A stretch of DNA of 64,000 bases from Hyalella azteca. Taxonomy: Eukaryota; Arthropoda; Malacostraca; Amphipoda; Hyalellidae. Below, piece after piece: positions 46,900-58,085 of the stretch. The DNA lies in NCBI RefSeq assembly GCF_000764305.2, contig NW_025935231.1, positions 372,001 to 436,000 on the forward strand. The letters run 5' to 3'. The notes beneath the pieces are model-generated. The model made no database searches. It was not told the origin of the DNA and saw only the letters and a program-made list of their open reading frames with translations. Every line of letters begins with the position of its first letter. Positions within the stretch are counted from its first letter, which is position 1. Made by a program: the position numbers and the translations under genes.

Positions 46900-47011
46900 T
46901 TAGATTAATACCGCAGCAGTGGAGCAAGATATTGTAAATATCGCGGCGGTGGAGCAAGTTATCATTTATATCGAAGCAATTAAGCAAGTTATCGTGTTTA
47001 TCGGAACAATT
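46900..47011. repeat. About 31-bp array, left part
   Basis: GCAGTGGAGCAAGATATTGT, GGCGGTGGAGCAAGTTATCA and AATTAAGCAAGTTATCGTGT recur every 31-32 bp. Matching units (GCATGTAGAACAAGATATCG, GCAGTGGAGCAAGTTGTAGC) resume at 47185-47255, so the 19-bp array splits this one. Confidence 0.8.
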
Positions 47012-47155
47012 GAGGCATGCTCTTCACATTGAGGCATGCTCTTCACAATGAGGCATGCTCTTCACAATGAGGCATGCTCTTCACAATGAGGCATGCTCTT
47101 CACAATGAGGCATGCTCTTCACAATGAGGCATGCTCTTCGCAATGAGGCATGCTC
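47012..47155 (+). repeat. 19-bp array, forward copy
   Basis: About 7.5 units of GAGGCATGCTCTTCACAAT. The same unit occurs in reverse orientation at 47422-47650. Confidence 0.95.
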
Positions 47156-47421
47156 GTATCGTATCGTATCGTATCGAATTATCGTATTTATCGGAGCATG
47201 TAGAACAAGATATCGTATATATCGGAGCAGTGGAGCAAGTTGTAGCAAATATCGTTCGCGTTCGCTCGGTCTCGTCCTGGTGCAGCATTCGTCTCGCCGC
47301 GTTCGCAGTTCATATGAAATTCCAGCGCGGCAGCACTAATGTTCTCGGCTCGCCAGTCATTGCATTCGCATCCGAAATTTCCGAACTGGACTCGAATTGC
47401 AGCGATAAATTTTACAGGCAT
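47156..47421. other. Spacer between the inverted 19-bp arrays
   Basis: A GTATC microsatellite (47156-47175), two units of the 31-bp array, then a GC-richer unique part (47255-47420) open on both strands for about 75 codons but unrecognised. Confidence 0.5.
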
Positions 47422-47650
47422 ATCTCAATGTGCAGCATGCCTCACTGCGAGGCCTGTCTCAAAATGTGAAGAGCATGCCTCAGTGTGAAGAGCATGCCTC
47501 ATTGTGAAGAGCATGCCTCAATGTGAAGAGCATGCCTCATTGTGAAGAGCATGCCTCATTGTGAAGAGCATGCCTCATTGTGAAGAGCATGCCTCATTGT
47601 GAAGAGCATGCCTCATTGTGAAGAGCATGCCTCATTGTGAAGAGCATGCC
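47422..47650 (-). repeat. 19-bp array, inverted copy
   Basis: About 11 units of GTGAAGAGCATGCCTCATT, the reverse complement of the array at 47012. The left edge is degenerate (AATGTGCAGCATGCCTCACT). It runs into the N gap, so its right end is unknown. Confidence 0.95.
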
Positions 47651-47775
47651 NNNNNNNNNNNNNNNNNNNNNNNNNNNNNNNNNNNNNNNNNNNNNNNNNN
47701 NNNNNNNNNNNNNNNNNNNNNNNNNNNNNNNNNNNNNNNNNNNNNNNNNNNNNNNNNNNNNNNNNNNNNNNNNNN
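47651..47775. other. Assembly gap of 125 N
   Basis: Undetermined bases. The arrays on either side are unrelated, so the gap hides the end of one and the start of the other. Confidence 0.99.
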
Positions 47776-47862
47776 GTGGTGGTGTGGTGGTGTGGTGGTG
47801 GTGTGGTGGTGTGGTGGTGGTGGTGTGGTGGTGTGGTGGTGCTATGGTGGTGGTGTGTAGCT
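47776..47862. repeat. GTGGTG low-complexity array
   Basis: GTGGTGGTGTGGTGGTGTGG words without a fixed period, G- and T-only on the plus strand except at the right edge. Confidence 0.95.
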
Positions 47863-48254
47863 GTAGTGATGAGGTGCGAGCGCGTATTCACGTTGTGTTG
47901 ACGTTGTTATCACTCTGAGGTGAGATGATACGTTATCTTGGGGCATTGCTATACTCTTGGGTCTTTTCATCATGTCCTTGTGATGCGATGGTGATGATAC
48001 AGACACGGGTGATGACATCCGCGCGATGAAACACAGAATGATGCTCATTCATATTTACTTCATTTTCTGAACGAAAACAGGCCTCTAAATTTATTTTGTC
48101 AAAACCATCTTAACGATTTCTATCAACTTCGATGTCCGTAGTAGTGCCAAAATTGATACGAATTAACAGATTTTTTGATTAAAACATTAATTACCACAAA
48201 AAAGCAATATTTCGCCAGAATAATACCTTAACATACGCGCGTCTGATCAGCACT
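47863..48254. other. Spacer
   Basis: Unique sequence leading into the GC-rich island. No gene is seen. Confidence 0.3.
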
Positions 48255-48312
48255 CATCGTCTTACGCATGCGCGCTCCGCTGCCGTCTGTGTCATGGCGG
48301 CCTCTCGACGAA
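48255..48312 (+). promoter_or_regulatory. Candidate promoter-like motif pair
   Basis: ACGCATGCGCG resembles the NRF-1 palindrome and GTCATGGCGGCC resembles a YY1 core, 33 bp apart, at the edge of a GC-rich island in AT-rich DNA. This is motif resemblance only. They might belong to a host gene or to a retroelement promoter. Confidence 0.25.
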
Positions 48313-48339
48313 GCTAAACTTTTCAGTTAATTTAATTTA

Positions 48340-48825
48340 AGTGTTTTATTGTTCACCCGGGACAACGCAGAGCAGGACGCGGGTCGGTGGGCGGTGTTTT
48401 ATTGGGACAGGCTTCTGCTTTGACGGCCCCCGGTCGGGCCCTAACTCAAACTTGGGGAGGGACTGGGTCTTGCTGGCCCAGCCGGGGCTGGTGTAGCCCC
48501 GTCTGTTTTTATGTGGGCCCAATTAGGCTCGCCTGGACCCAAGGATTCTGCATGTGTTTTTAGTGCTCGTCTTGACCCGCTTGGCAACGACTGTTCTGTC
48601 ACTCATGGACCCAACACTCGGTAGGATGGCAGAGTGGACGGAGTTCAGAGAACGCAGTTGGAGCTGTTAGTTGTTGGTTCGATGTCCACAGCAAGCTGTA
48701 AAAGTTATCGATTTTTTTTTCGAATCGGGGGCAGGTCTAATGGACTAATCATCAACGCTGATTTTGCTATTATTGTTATTATTATTATCATATTTTTATT
48801 ATGATTATTATCATTAGATATGGCC
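48340..48825 (+). mobile_element. GC-rich insertion, candidate LINE 3' end or tRNA-related SINE
   Basis: The composition changes sharply from AT-rich flanks to GC-rich (CGGCCCCCGGTCGGGCCC, AGCCGGGGCTGGTGTAGCCC). TGGCAGAGTGG at 48627 resembles a Pol III A box and GGTTCGATGTCC at 48676 a B box with one mismatch. A run of nine T follows at 48712. It ends in ATT/TTA microsatellite (48770-48820), the kind of tail non-LTR elements leave. No ORF is recognised. The box spacing fits a tRNA-derived head, but the cloverleaf is poor. Confidence 0.45.
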
Positions 48826-49016
48826 CTGGTTGGGTGTGCCTAAACCCACCCAAGTCAACCCAATGGTGAAATCCAGCACCAAGACTTTTCTCCTTCAACA
48901 ATTCACTCGACCAATGTAGAGGAATGAATTAAAATCACGGCCCTGGTGAAGCAGAGAAAAGATCACTCTTTTTGTGGATCAAATGTTGAAATAGGAACAA
49001 ATTCCATTCTGGACGG
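48826..49016. other. Spacer
   Basis: Unique sequence, no gene recognised. Confidence 0.3.
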
Positions 49017-49056
49017 ATATATATGATCCTGAGGTATACCTCAGGATCATATATAT
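49017..49056. repeat. Perfect 40-bp palindrome
   Basis: ATATATATGATCCTGAGGTA is followed immediately by its exact reverse complement, with no spacer and no mismatch. Confidence 0.95.
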
Positions 49057-49106
49057 TATAGGTAGTCCCCCATGGCTCTAGGCTAACACACTCGTGGCCG
49101 GGGATG

Positions 49107-49480
49107 TAACAAATATGAGTAATGTTACAGGAATGTCAGGAATGACGTCGTGAAACGGTCTGGGGGCGCTAAATGAATTAAAACTCGAAAATTAAGGAGT
49201 TCGAATGTCTTGGGTGTGAACGTTACGTGTAGGAATGTTGCTAGTGGGGATGTTATTAGAGGGAATATTATGAATGTTCAATGTACATAATATCGGATCT
49301 TTATATACATAAAATAATTACATATATAAAACATATATGTATGCGAATATATGTTATGATCGACGCCATGAACAGTGATATAAAAGGCGAAGAAGTGATG
49401 AGTGAGAATGTTATGGGTAGAAATGTTGCGAGTGGGAACATTATGAGTGCTAAAATTCAGTAGGAATGTTCGAGAGGGTA
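49107..49480. repeat. Dispersed GGAATGTTATGAGTG-type motif
   Basis: GGAATGTTGCTAGTG, GGGATGTTATTAGAG, GAATGTTATGGGTAG, AAATGTTGCGAGTG and GGAACATTATGAGTG occur at 15-17 bp spacing in two clusters (49225-49275 and 49395-49475), separated by unique AT-rich DNA. It is an old, broken minisatellite. Confidence 0.7.
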
Positions 49481-50359
49481 ATTTTTTATGGATTGTTCAT
49501 TGTATATTTTGAGCGTGTAATTAGAACACGTACAAATGTTGGGTGTTTGATTGTTGGCTTCGTGATTCACGAGCACATTAATGATTAATGTTGCAAATGA
49601 TATGTAAGGTAGATAGGGGAACGTTGTGTATGTACGACTGATAGCTTACTGTAGTGTTTAATGTATACAATGCTATACACAAGCTTAATGCATAGCCAGA
49701 TTTTATTTACGAACGGTAAAATTGTCATTGGTGCTCCAAACTAGCTCAAGTTCTTGGAAAAGAACGTACGATACGTATGTATTACGATACAAGATAGATC
49801 TTGTCCTGTTGGAGCATTTAAGCTATATTTTCAGTTGTTTCGAGCAGTTAGTATGAACATGAACAGTTAATTTAGGCCTTTTTTGCGTTCAATCTTGAAT
49901 AGCTCTAGGAATTTTCAAGTAATTCTAAGCTGTCCAAGATTCCTTTGCAGTTCTGAATAGCGCAGGTCACTAACGTTATCGTCGCCGGCTACAATCTCCT
50001 GGTCTTTCTGTAAGAACTTTTAATGGAGGCATTAATCACTTGGTCAAGTCCTGCAGCTGTAGAGGAAGCAGTCGTAAAAGAAACAAAAGTTATCGCTGCA
50101 GTAGATGCTGAGCAGCTGTAGTAGTTCTTCAGAGCAACAATATATGCATGTTCTTGAACATACATATCTTATCAAAATAACACATTCTTGAACATGCAAG
50201 AATGAGCATGCACTGGAGCACTTGTAATTGACGGAAAAACTATGAGAAGTAGTCTCTATGTTATTGTATTTAATATAACTATTATTTCATTAGAAAACAT
50301 AACTATGCTGAAAGTTACATGACATAATATATTTTTTATTTGAAACAATTGAAATGCAG
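49481..50359. other. AT-rich spacer
   Basis: No gene is recognised. TTCTTGAACAT words recur near 50150-50200. Confidence 0.3.
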
Positions 50360-50575
50360 TTAACAAGCAGCTTCACTTACGACTACAGAAGCATGAAGCT
50401 GTTCAACTTTAGTTTCAGTTACTACTATTATTTCCTTCGTCTTATCCGGGCTGCTATGCTGCAGCATGAAACAACTGAACTGCAGTTTCAGTTACAACTG
50501 CTATTCCCTTCAACTTATCGTGTTGCGGCGGTAAAGCATTAAGCTGCTCAACTGCAGTTTCGTTAACGGCCAAGT
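50360..50575. repeat. About 90-bp repeat, two and a half copies
   Basis: GCATGAAGCTGTTCAACTTT, GCATGAAACAACTGAACTGC and GCATTAAGCTGCTCAACTGC begin successive units that continue with AGTTTCAGTTAC..CT.CTATT.CCTTC. The 62-codon ORF here reads the repeat. Confidence 0.8.
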
Positions 50576-51834
50576 GTTCGTCTGGATCCTTCGTAGCAGA
50601 AGTCGTTAAGCTCAGAGAATTTGTGGGACACCGAAATTTTGTGTCATTAACACGTCAGCTGCGAGGGAGGGGGGAGTTTAAAGCCTTCATACTCTGGCCG
50701 TAGACGAAACATGGAGGTTCCGTACGAGGATTTTCAAAGGTTTTCTTAGTATTCGAATTGCAACGCTTACAAAATTGGGTAATCGTGTGCTGAATGTTTG
50801 TGCTAATAAATGCGTTGTCATTCTTTGTTAATGATTGAGTCTAAGGAGAAAAGTAACACTAAAAGTAATGTTTAACTGTTATACGGGAGTATAACGTAAC
50901 CCAAATTTTTGTTAATTAGAAGCTTTTGCAACGCCTGTTTCATCAGAATACAGGAAATGTATGCGTATCTTTTGTGTGCCCTAATCGGAAATTAAACATT
51001 TTAAAAACTATACATATTTCCAGAAAAACTCGACAGATTTTTAATGAAAAGATTTTAACGAAGATAAGGTGCATTTCTTACGATTGTTATTTTCATTTGA
51101 ATTTGCAAGCAATTTTTTCACAATTTAGCTTCCATACCAGAAATTTCTAAATAGAATTTTAAGAGCCACAGCGCGTTAGCTAATAATATTTAGTTCGGTA
51201 TTTTAAGCTAGGATAAACTTGAAACCAAAATGTTGAACAACCAGCAGAGGCACTTGCATCAAAAATGCTGTTTTTCGTTTCCGAATTCCTGTTTAGTGAG
51301 ATAAGAGCGACTCTATTTCTACAGACCCCAGAATAAACATTTCCCTCTTTGAAAAAGGAGGAGGAATTCGAAGCGCTTGGTTTCACAGCTCATTGAATTT
51401 GGCCGAAAGTTTCGTGTTCCGGTAAGTCAAAAAAAAAAAAAACTAAGACGGTGCGGCCAAGCCGCTGGACTTCCTTGCGACACGAGTTAGCGCTTGCGAG
51501 GAGACATCAGCACAACACGGAATTGTAGCGAGAAAAAACGGGCATGGATAAATGGTCGTTGTTAAATTAGAATTAGTAAATCATGTAAAGATATACCGAA
51601 AATGTATGGAGAATTGACGCAGAAAGATGTACGCGAATCAATTTTTCGGACTCACAAAATCAATTTCGCCTGTGGAAAACGAGGCAAAATTTTAAATAAT
51701 TATCAATTTGTTGGATATAAATTTTTAATTTGTCGTGTTGTTACTGGCATCGCTAATACAAGTAAATAAATTTCATTTCAACAATATGCCCTGAGCGTGG
51801 TGCCCTCGGAAGGAATGTATATATAGCATTACAG
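50576..51834. other. AT-rich spacer
   Basis: No gene is recognised. Two short ORFs (50926-51150 plus, 51386-51180 minus) are not identified. A 13-base A run lies near 51430. Confidence 0.3.
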
Positions 51835-51969
51835 GGGCCATACTTTCAAAACTCGCTAAGTGAACGTAAGTACTTACGCTCTATTTTCTTGTCTATGATT
51901 GGTGGATTTTGCTTGAAAGGCCGTCAATAATTAACTTACGATCTCTTAACTTTCTTTGAAAGTATAGGC
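51835..51969. mobile_element. 135-bp MITE, copy B
   Basis: Same family and orientation as 5425-5568. It starts GGGCCATACTTTCAAA and ends GAAAGTATAGGC, with ACAG directly outside each end (51831-51834 and 51970-51973). Compared with copy A it lacks about 11 bp near TTGGCTGATG and one A in the left repeat, and otherwise differs at only a few sites. Confidence 0.85.
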
Positions 51970-51973
51970 ACAG

Positions 51974-53709
51974 ATGTGTACAGCTTTGCTTATGGCGTAC
52001 AGCATAGCTAACGATTTAAGAAAATATATATGTGAACAGCAATGTTTCATTTTTGTATTTATCATATTTGCATGACCATATGTAATAAATAATTGCAAAT
52101 GGTCATGCAATTTAACTATATAATTAAATTTGACTCAGAAAATAATTTATTTAGCATGATACAATTATGAGAATCCATTGATTATTGCACTTGTTTATAA
52201 AGTGGATGCAAAGAAATGAAGGCGCAAAGCATGTTCTAACGTTTTTGCATGTAGACCGAAAGCAATGTTCTCCTGTGATCGTTTGAGCGAAGTGTGAATG
52301 TATTGAATCAATATACATAGTTTATGTGGCTATAAAATTAAGGGTTTAACGTTGGTGCTGCAAGCGAGACTGAGGCGTGTATCACTCAACAAAATGAGGC
52401 AGCGTTATAAAACATCAAAGTTTGGACCTAAAACTCTGCCATGCCAGATACTTCCGCACTCACAGCTAAAGTTTGACGGCCTAGGACGCGTGATGTCTGC
52501 TGTTCTCCTGAACCTAAAATTAAATCATATAGGAAGTCATTTTTACATGAAAAATATAAATGGCGGTGACGTACGTGGATATTCGTATAAAAATCGCACC
52601 TAGAAATGCATGCAATACATGGTCAGATTTTCCTGACTTCCCTCGAATTGGAATATATGGAAGGCCACAGATTTGATTTTAAAATATATTATTAGATCCT
52701 AATGATCATTTGCTGAAAAATGTAACTATAAGCGATAAAATAATTGAAGAAGTCATCCAGAATGATTAGACGAGGATACTAGTAAGTGATATTGTCTTCC
52801 AAAGTTTCCCATGAAAGAAACTCAAGTGATAGATTGTAAGCTTGTTTCATGGTATAATTAGGAGCCGTAATTCGGCTCCAGATACGAGCTTGGCTGTTAA
52901 CGAGGGCCAGAGCAAATGAACGCTCGGGAGGTAATTGTGCATGTCAGTGGCTATTCATCATTCACTCACTTCATCATCGTAGACGGCCGCGAATATCATC
53001 AGATGATGAATGGAGTGTAGGGTGCTTTCATTACAATCAACGTCTCTATCATTCCCGCACTCAAACCAAGCCAAGTCTTCATTTGAATCGCAAATTTTGA
53101 GTCCGCACTTCCAGCACGGAATGAATTTCTCTGACGCCCGAATAGATGGAAACTCTAATGAAAGATTCCAGAAAAAATCTGCTGTGATGGAGAGCTCTGC
53201 GAACTTGCATGCAACTGTAAACACGCCCACGAATGAATATCACAAAGCGAAGCTACGGAACGACTCGCAACTCCCAGGCCTGGCTTTCAAACTCTGTATT
53301 AAACGAAACTAATTCGAATTCTATTAGGCAGCTTTCAAGGTGTTAGTTACTAAATAAAATTGTATTTAGTAATTAAGAGATACGGTAATAACGTATTGCA
53401 AACAATATTCTTGGTAGAACAATCATATTACCTATTATTATTGTATGGAACAGATTGACATAGAATGGATGGAATTGCAAAGTAGCGAGAGACAAAAATT
53501 ACATTTGTTGAATGAGCAAATGAATATTTATCACAAATAAGTTGTGAATTGATAAAATTAATTATTATTTACGTTCATAATTACACATCTCATAAATAAG
53601 TTTAGATTTGTAGGATTTTTTTTATATTTTTCGTCATTAGAATTGAGCCTACTGGAATTTTGTACTCCATTATACAAAATAATCATTGTGCATTGAAATC
53701 ATTGAATAA
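51974..53709. other. AT-rich spacer
   Basis: Non-repetitive ORFs of 83 codons (52352-52603) and about 90-100 codons on both strands at 52958-53312 are unrecognised. No transposon ends are seen. Confidence 0.3.
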
Positions 53710-54054
53710 TTGAATGTTTATGATGGCAAACGACTCAGCGAGCGAGCAACATACGTACTTCAGAAACTTCTCCAGTCCTCCTGGAATAAAGACCTTGCCA
53801 TGCATCAAAACTTGGACAGCTCGTTCGGCGTCTTACGAAGACTTCAAATAAGAAACCTGCTCGTGGACCTTACATTTGAACTGAGATTGCAAGGATTTTC
53901 ACAAGAGGTGCAAATGGCTCGTGTTTTTGCGATCTGTTATAGGGTATATTGGTTGCATCTGGTACACTGCGTACGGTTCATAGCCAGTTTTAAAATAATA
54001 CGTTCGCTGGTATATATAGATACGGTAGCTGAATGCTTCGTGTGTTTATTTTAA
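53710..54054 (+). CDS. Unrecognised 114-codon ORF
   Basis: This is one of the longer forward ORFs not made of repeats. The first 75 residues are ordinary and rather hydrophilic (RATYVLQKLLQSSWNKDL); the last 40 are hydrophobic. It resembles no family I know, and there is no repeat, signal peptide or clear splice site. In AT-rich DNA an ORF of this size can arise by chance. Confidence 0.15.
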   Translation: MNVYDGKRLSERATYVLQKLLQSSWNKDLAMHQNLDSSFGVLRRLQIRNLLVDLTFELRLQGFSQEVQMARVFAICYRVYWLHLVHCVRFIASFKIIRSLVYIDTVAECFVCLF

Positions 54055-54884
54055 TAACATGTCATAACTGCAGGTACAATGGTAGATGAACCAAATGAGT
54101 GTTGCATATTATAATTGTATCACTTCTGTTGAATATTGCTGGGTTTTGTTTGAAGCAAACCGACTTGTAATTCAGTTTCTATTATAACATACTACTGTTG
54201 AATTTGTTTCAAGCCAGCTTTTTTCAATATATTTTCAATATATTGATGTATAATACTTTATACTATATATAAATGTTTTTGAAACATCATAGCTACATTT
54301 ATCATCGGGCCTTGAGCACGCATCATGTTTTGAGGCCCTACTGATTATAAGCGAAACTATACAATTTTTTGCACGCAGGCATATAATTTTTCCGACAAAA
54401 ATATGTAATTTCAATAAACTTGTGCGAACACTAGTTTAAAAAATAAGTGCAATTGAGATAAATAAATTTTTAATTTTCATGAAAGATTTGCATATGTATG
54501 TTGGTTGACATAAGATCGACCAATATTAATGAACAATTCCAACACCCGGGAAATCAATAAAATAGGTTGTTCGACAGACTCAGTTTTCTCACACAAAAAT
54601 TACACACATAAAATTATCCTAAACAGAGTCCAGTAGTTGTTATAGCATTATATATTCACAACACACTGAAAAAAAACGTTACCGAAGGAATAATGATTTG
54701 GGAAAGTTGTAAACGGGACCATTGGGACAACTTTGTGCCTCCATTGTAGAAGCCTGGCTTGTATCTGTCACATGTTGGCTGGTCAATAGGAACATTTTGC
54801 CTCGTATGTTGTCAAACTTTGGTATTAACTGTCAAGCCTTTGGCAGCAGAGTGCATGCAGCCTTTGTTTAAGACCAGTGCCACG
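54055..54884. other. AT-rich spacer
   Basis: No gene or array is seen. Confidence 0.3.
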
Positions 54885-55305
54885 CTCCTTTCTTTCTTAG
54901 CAAGACTGCCAGGTCCATTCTGATGTCTTTCTTAGCATGACTGCCTCTGGTCCATTCTGATGTCTTTCTTAGATGTCTTTCTTAGCATGACTGCCTGGTC
55001 CATTCTGATGTCTTTCATAGCATGACTGTTAGGTCCATTCTGATGTCTTTCTTAGCATGACTGCCTGGATGGTGCTGCTGTCTTTTTTAGCATGATTGCC
55101 TGGTCCATTCTTATGTCTTTCTTAGCATGACTGCCTGGATGGTGTTGATGTCTTTCTTAGCATGACTGCCTGGTTCATTCTGATGTCTTTCTTAGTATGA
55201 CTGCCTGGACCCTGCTGATGTCTTTCTTAGCATGACTGCCTGGTCCATTCTGATGTCTTTCTTAGCATGACTGCCTGGACCGCGCTGATGTCTTTCTTAG
55301 CTTGA
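54885..55305. repeat. About 35-bp minisatellite, eleven copies
   Basis: The unit is GATGTCTTTCTTAGCATGAC followed by TGCCTGGTCCATTCT. GGATGGTGCTGCT, GGACCCTGCTGAT and GGACCGCGCTGAT variants alternate with GGTCCATTCTGAT on the right half, making an approximate 70-bp higher-order unit. A partial unit is duplicated near 54965. Confidence 0.93.
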
Positions 55306-55527
55306 CGTTAAGAAAGACCGAAAGACCATGACACCGAGTTTATTACTGCCATTGATGAAGACTGCCGAAGCTCAAAGACCACCCGGGGCGGTATGCAAAG
55401 ACCATATAAAAGGAACTAGACTGAGACAATAAGTACACAACAGACTAAAATTTCCCGAGAAAGAGACAACCAAAGATGAAGACAGACCGAGACTTAAAGC
55501 ATACAGAAGCAGTGTGAGGTCTTCGAT
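55306..55527. other. Spacer rich in AAAGACC words
   Basis: GAAAGACCGAAAGACCATG and CAAAGACCA recur irregularly. No gene is seen. Confidence 0.35.
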
Positions 55528-55665
55528 GCGAGTCGAAAAATTGAGTCTGTCAATTCTATGAGTCGAAAAATTGAGTCTGTCAATTCTGTGAGTCGAAAAA
55601 TTGTGTCTGTCAATTCTGTGAGTCGAAAAATTGTGTCTGTCAATTATGTGAGTCGAAAAATTGCA
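55528..55665. repeat. 30-bp minisatellite, about 4.5 copies
   Basis: The unit is GTGAGTCGAAAAATTG followed by AGTCTGTCAATTCT, with GAGTCTGTC/TGTCTGTC variants. Period 30 keeps a minus-strand frame open with a ten-residue repeat (NFSTHRIDRL) in a 108-codon ORF. No other evidence supports it as a protein. Confidence 0.93.
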
Positions 55666-57769
55666 ACTCAATGAATGAAATTTGAAACAGAACAACATGA
55701 AAAACTATCATTGTTCTCTCGGAAACTGCATATACGACTGTAATTTGAATCAAGCCAGACACTTTTATTTATTTTTCTAACAATCATCAATTTATCCACA
55801 TTATTGAATGTTGCATTCAAAAATTCCAAAAATTTTCTCAGGAAGAAGCAATCCCTGAAACTATAATGAAGACCAAATAATCTTGTATAATTAACATGAC
55901 AACAAAAATCTTTTGATCTGCTGAGCATAGCCAAAGCATACGAGTTTCCACATTCACATCTTGGTTATGCAAGTGCACTGAAGTGAGGCTATACATCGCA
56001 CAAGAGTTTTTGGTGATGGCATTTGGTGGCTGCTCGGTTCCATGCGAGTCGGCCTCATCTCTACAGAGAATTCGTCTGGGAAGTTTCAATTAAGAGCACC
56101 AGCGTTTCTTTGGGACTGGTTTTCTTGCGAGTCACCATTGAGGTGATCAAGGCACACAGATTTCATTTCGGATAAGAGAGGACGAGGAACTAACGTTTTT
56201 TGGCTCCGACTCTGCTCGGTTACTGATGCTCTCTGAGATATGGTCGAACATGCGAGTTTGAAGAATATTCTGCTCCGTTACACTACTAACTATAATTATA
56301 TAATCCATATTACAATGCAGCTTTTTTATTGAAGATAGTAGTATATTTTTAGAAATAACTATACCTAAGCTTTTGTTTTAATTATATTGATATTGGTTGA
56401 ATTTTTTTTTATAATTCGATTCTTATATAATTCTGGGGATGTTGATTTATTGCTATGCTGACATTTTTAAAAACTCGGGTGCTCTAAGACAAATTCCTAA
56501 GATTTTTAAAGCTGATTTTCAACGTTTTCCTAAGTTTCAGCCTGATAAGGCCTTTCTTGCCCGAGAGACCGTATAGGGCAACCCTAAACTGTTAAAACCC
56601 TGTAATGGTTTAAAACTCCACTTCAGTTATTTATAAAAATACACTGCAGTTTTTTTCCTTGTTCGGTATCAATTCATTTCAGTTTTCTATTTTTAACAGA
56701 TTTAATGCAGGACTTTGCGTCTAACTGGCTTCTTTTAACCAAGTTTCAATTAACAGAATTCTTCTCTGCACAGGTCAGAATAACTGATCTTCGATTTCTC
56801 CATACCAGACGGCATCAGCAAACCGTCTAACATGAGACAATCCTGATGAAACGGAGATGGCAAACAAATTAATGTCAGCGAAAGATATAGGTTGATCAAG
56901 ATGCGTAAAACTTGTTATGAATATTTTATCGCTTGATCAATAATTTAATTGTCCGTTGCATAAGAAATTCACTTTACGGAAGATACTGTAATAAAAGGCG
57001 GCAGACATGGCCACCTAAAGGAAAATATCGATTGCAGGCAGGCAAATATAAGAAGATCGCAGTGCAAGGACAGAGAGCATTGTGCTAGGATCGTTACTCG
57101 ATTTAAGAGATCACTAAAGGATTCTTAATGGACGATAAATGCCTGTCACGAGCAATTATCTCTTCGGACCCACAAAGAGATATGCGGATGAGCAGCTGTA
57201 GGAACCGGCGATATGTTGGAACTTTTTCTGAAATGTTCAGCGAATTCTGACTTTCCATGACAAAGCTTAGCAAAGTATTTGAATTTATAATCTGAGACGC
57301 ACTAAATAAAATAGCAAGCGTATTTCTGAGAAAACTGTGCATAGTGCGACGATCTGAAATTTGCGTCCAGAACGCGTCGAGCTTTACCCAAATTTTGAGT
57401 CTCCGATTTCCTGGCAGGAGATCGAATATCCTCTCCGCGCTAAAAGATTTGAAATTTAACCCTCGGTTGGCGGAAATTATTCCCGCTAAAGCCACAGAGG
57501 TCGGCACCTCTGAAAAGCACAAAAATGCAAGCAAGCTACGCGAACTTCGACGGCCGTTTTCATGCGTTTAGGAGGGGAAGAAATGACCATTAGAAATATG
57601 AAGGAAGGTAATTTTAAGAAAAATAAGTCCAATGACATAACGAAACAGACTGACTAGTTAATGCAAAAGTGGATGAAAACAGCGCAAGGGAAAGTAAATG
57701 TCTAGCCGTTGAAAGATGAACGTATCACTTCTCGACGATTACAAGGGCGGAAAACTGCAGTGATTAGCA
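55666..57769. other. Spacer, including the longest non-repeat ORF
   Basis: Minus-strand ORFs of 83-88 codons lie at 55668-56089. A 143-codon minus ORF (57534 to 57103) is the longest without repeats, but has no recognisable domain and is overlapped by a 75-codon plus ORF. I do not call it a gene. Confidence 0.3.
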
Positions 57770-58085
57770 TACCACATATGCGAGTGAGTTTTCATCTCCC
57801 GACGTTGACACGAGGTAAATACTTTCGAGATTCACATACTACATACACGAGCGAGTTATCATCTCTCGACGTTCACATTAGTGGAATAGTTTCGAGATTC
57901 CATTTTACATAATCGACCCAGTTATCACGCCCGACGTTCACATGAGGGGAATACTTATAGATTCACATACCACATACACGAACGAGTTATCATTTCCCGG
58001 CGTTCACACAAGGTAAATACTTTCGAGATTCACACACCACGTACTAGGGCGAGTTATCATCTCCCGACGTTCACATGAGAGAGAC
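57770..58085. repeat. About 63-bp minisatellite, five copies
   Basis: CGAGTTATCATCTCCCGACG, TTCACATGAGG.AATACTT and CGAGATTCACATACCACATA recur in order at about 57783, 57855, 57917, 57983 and 58047 with moderate divergence. Confidence 0.9.

Noticed and set aside
48627..48687. Functional tRNA gene
   Set aside because: Box-like words are present, but the T-stem and acceptor pairing are poor and no anticodon arm is clear. A tRNA-related SINE head is more likely.
53710..54054. Firm gene call for the 114-codon ORF
   Set aside because: It is listed only as a low-confidence ORF because nothing beyond its length supports coding.
57103..57534. 143-codon minus-strand ORF as a gene
   Set aside because: It is the longest ORF without repeats, but it has no domain, no splice context and an overlapping ORF on the other strand.
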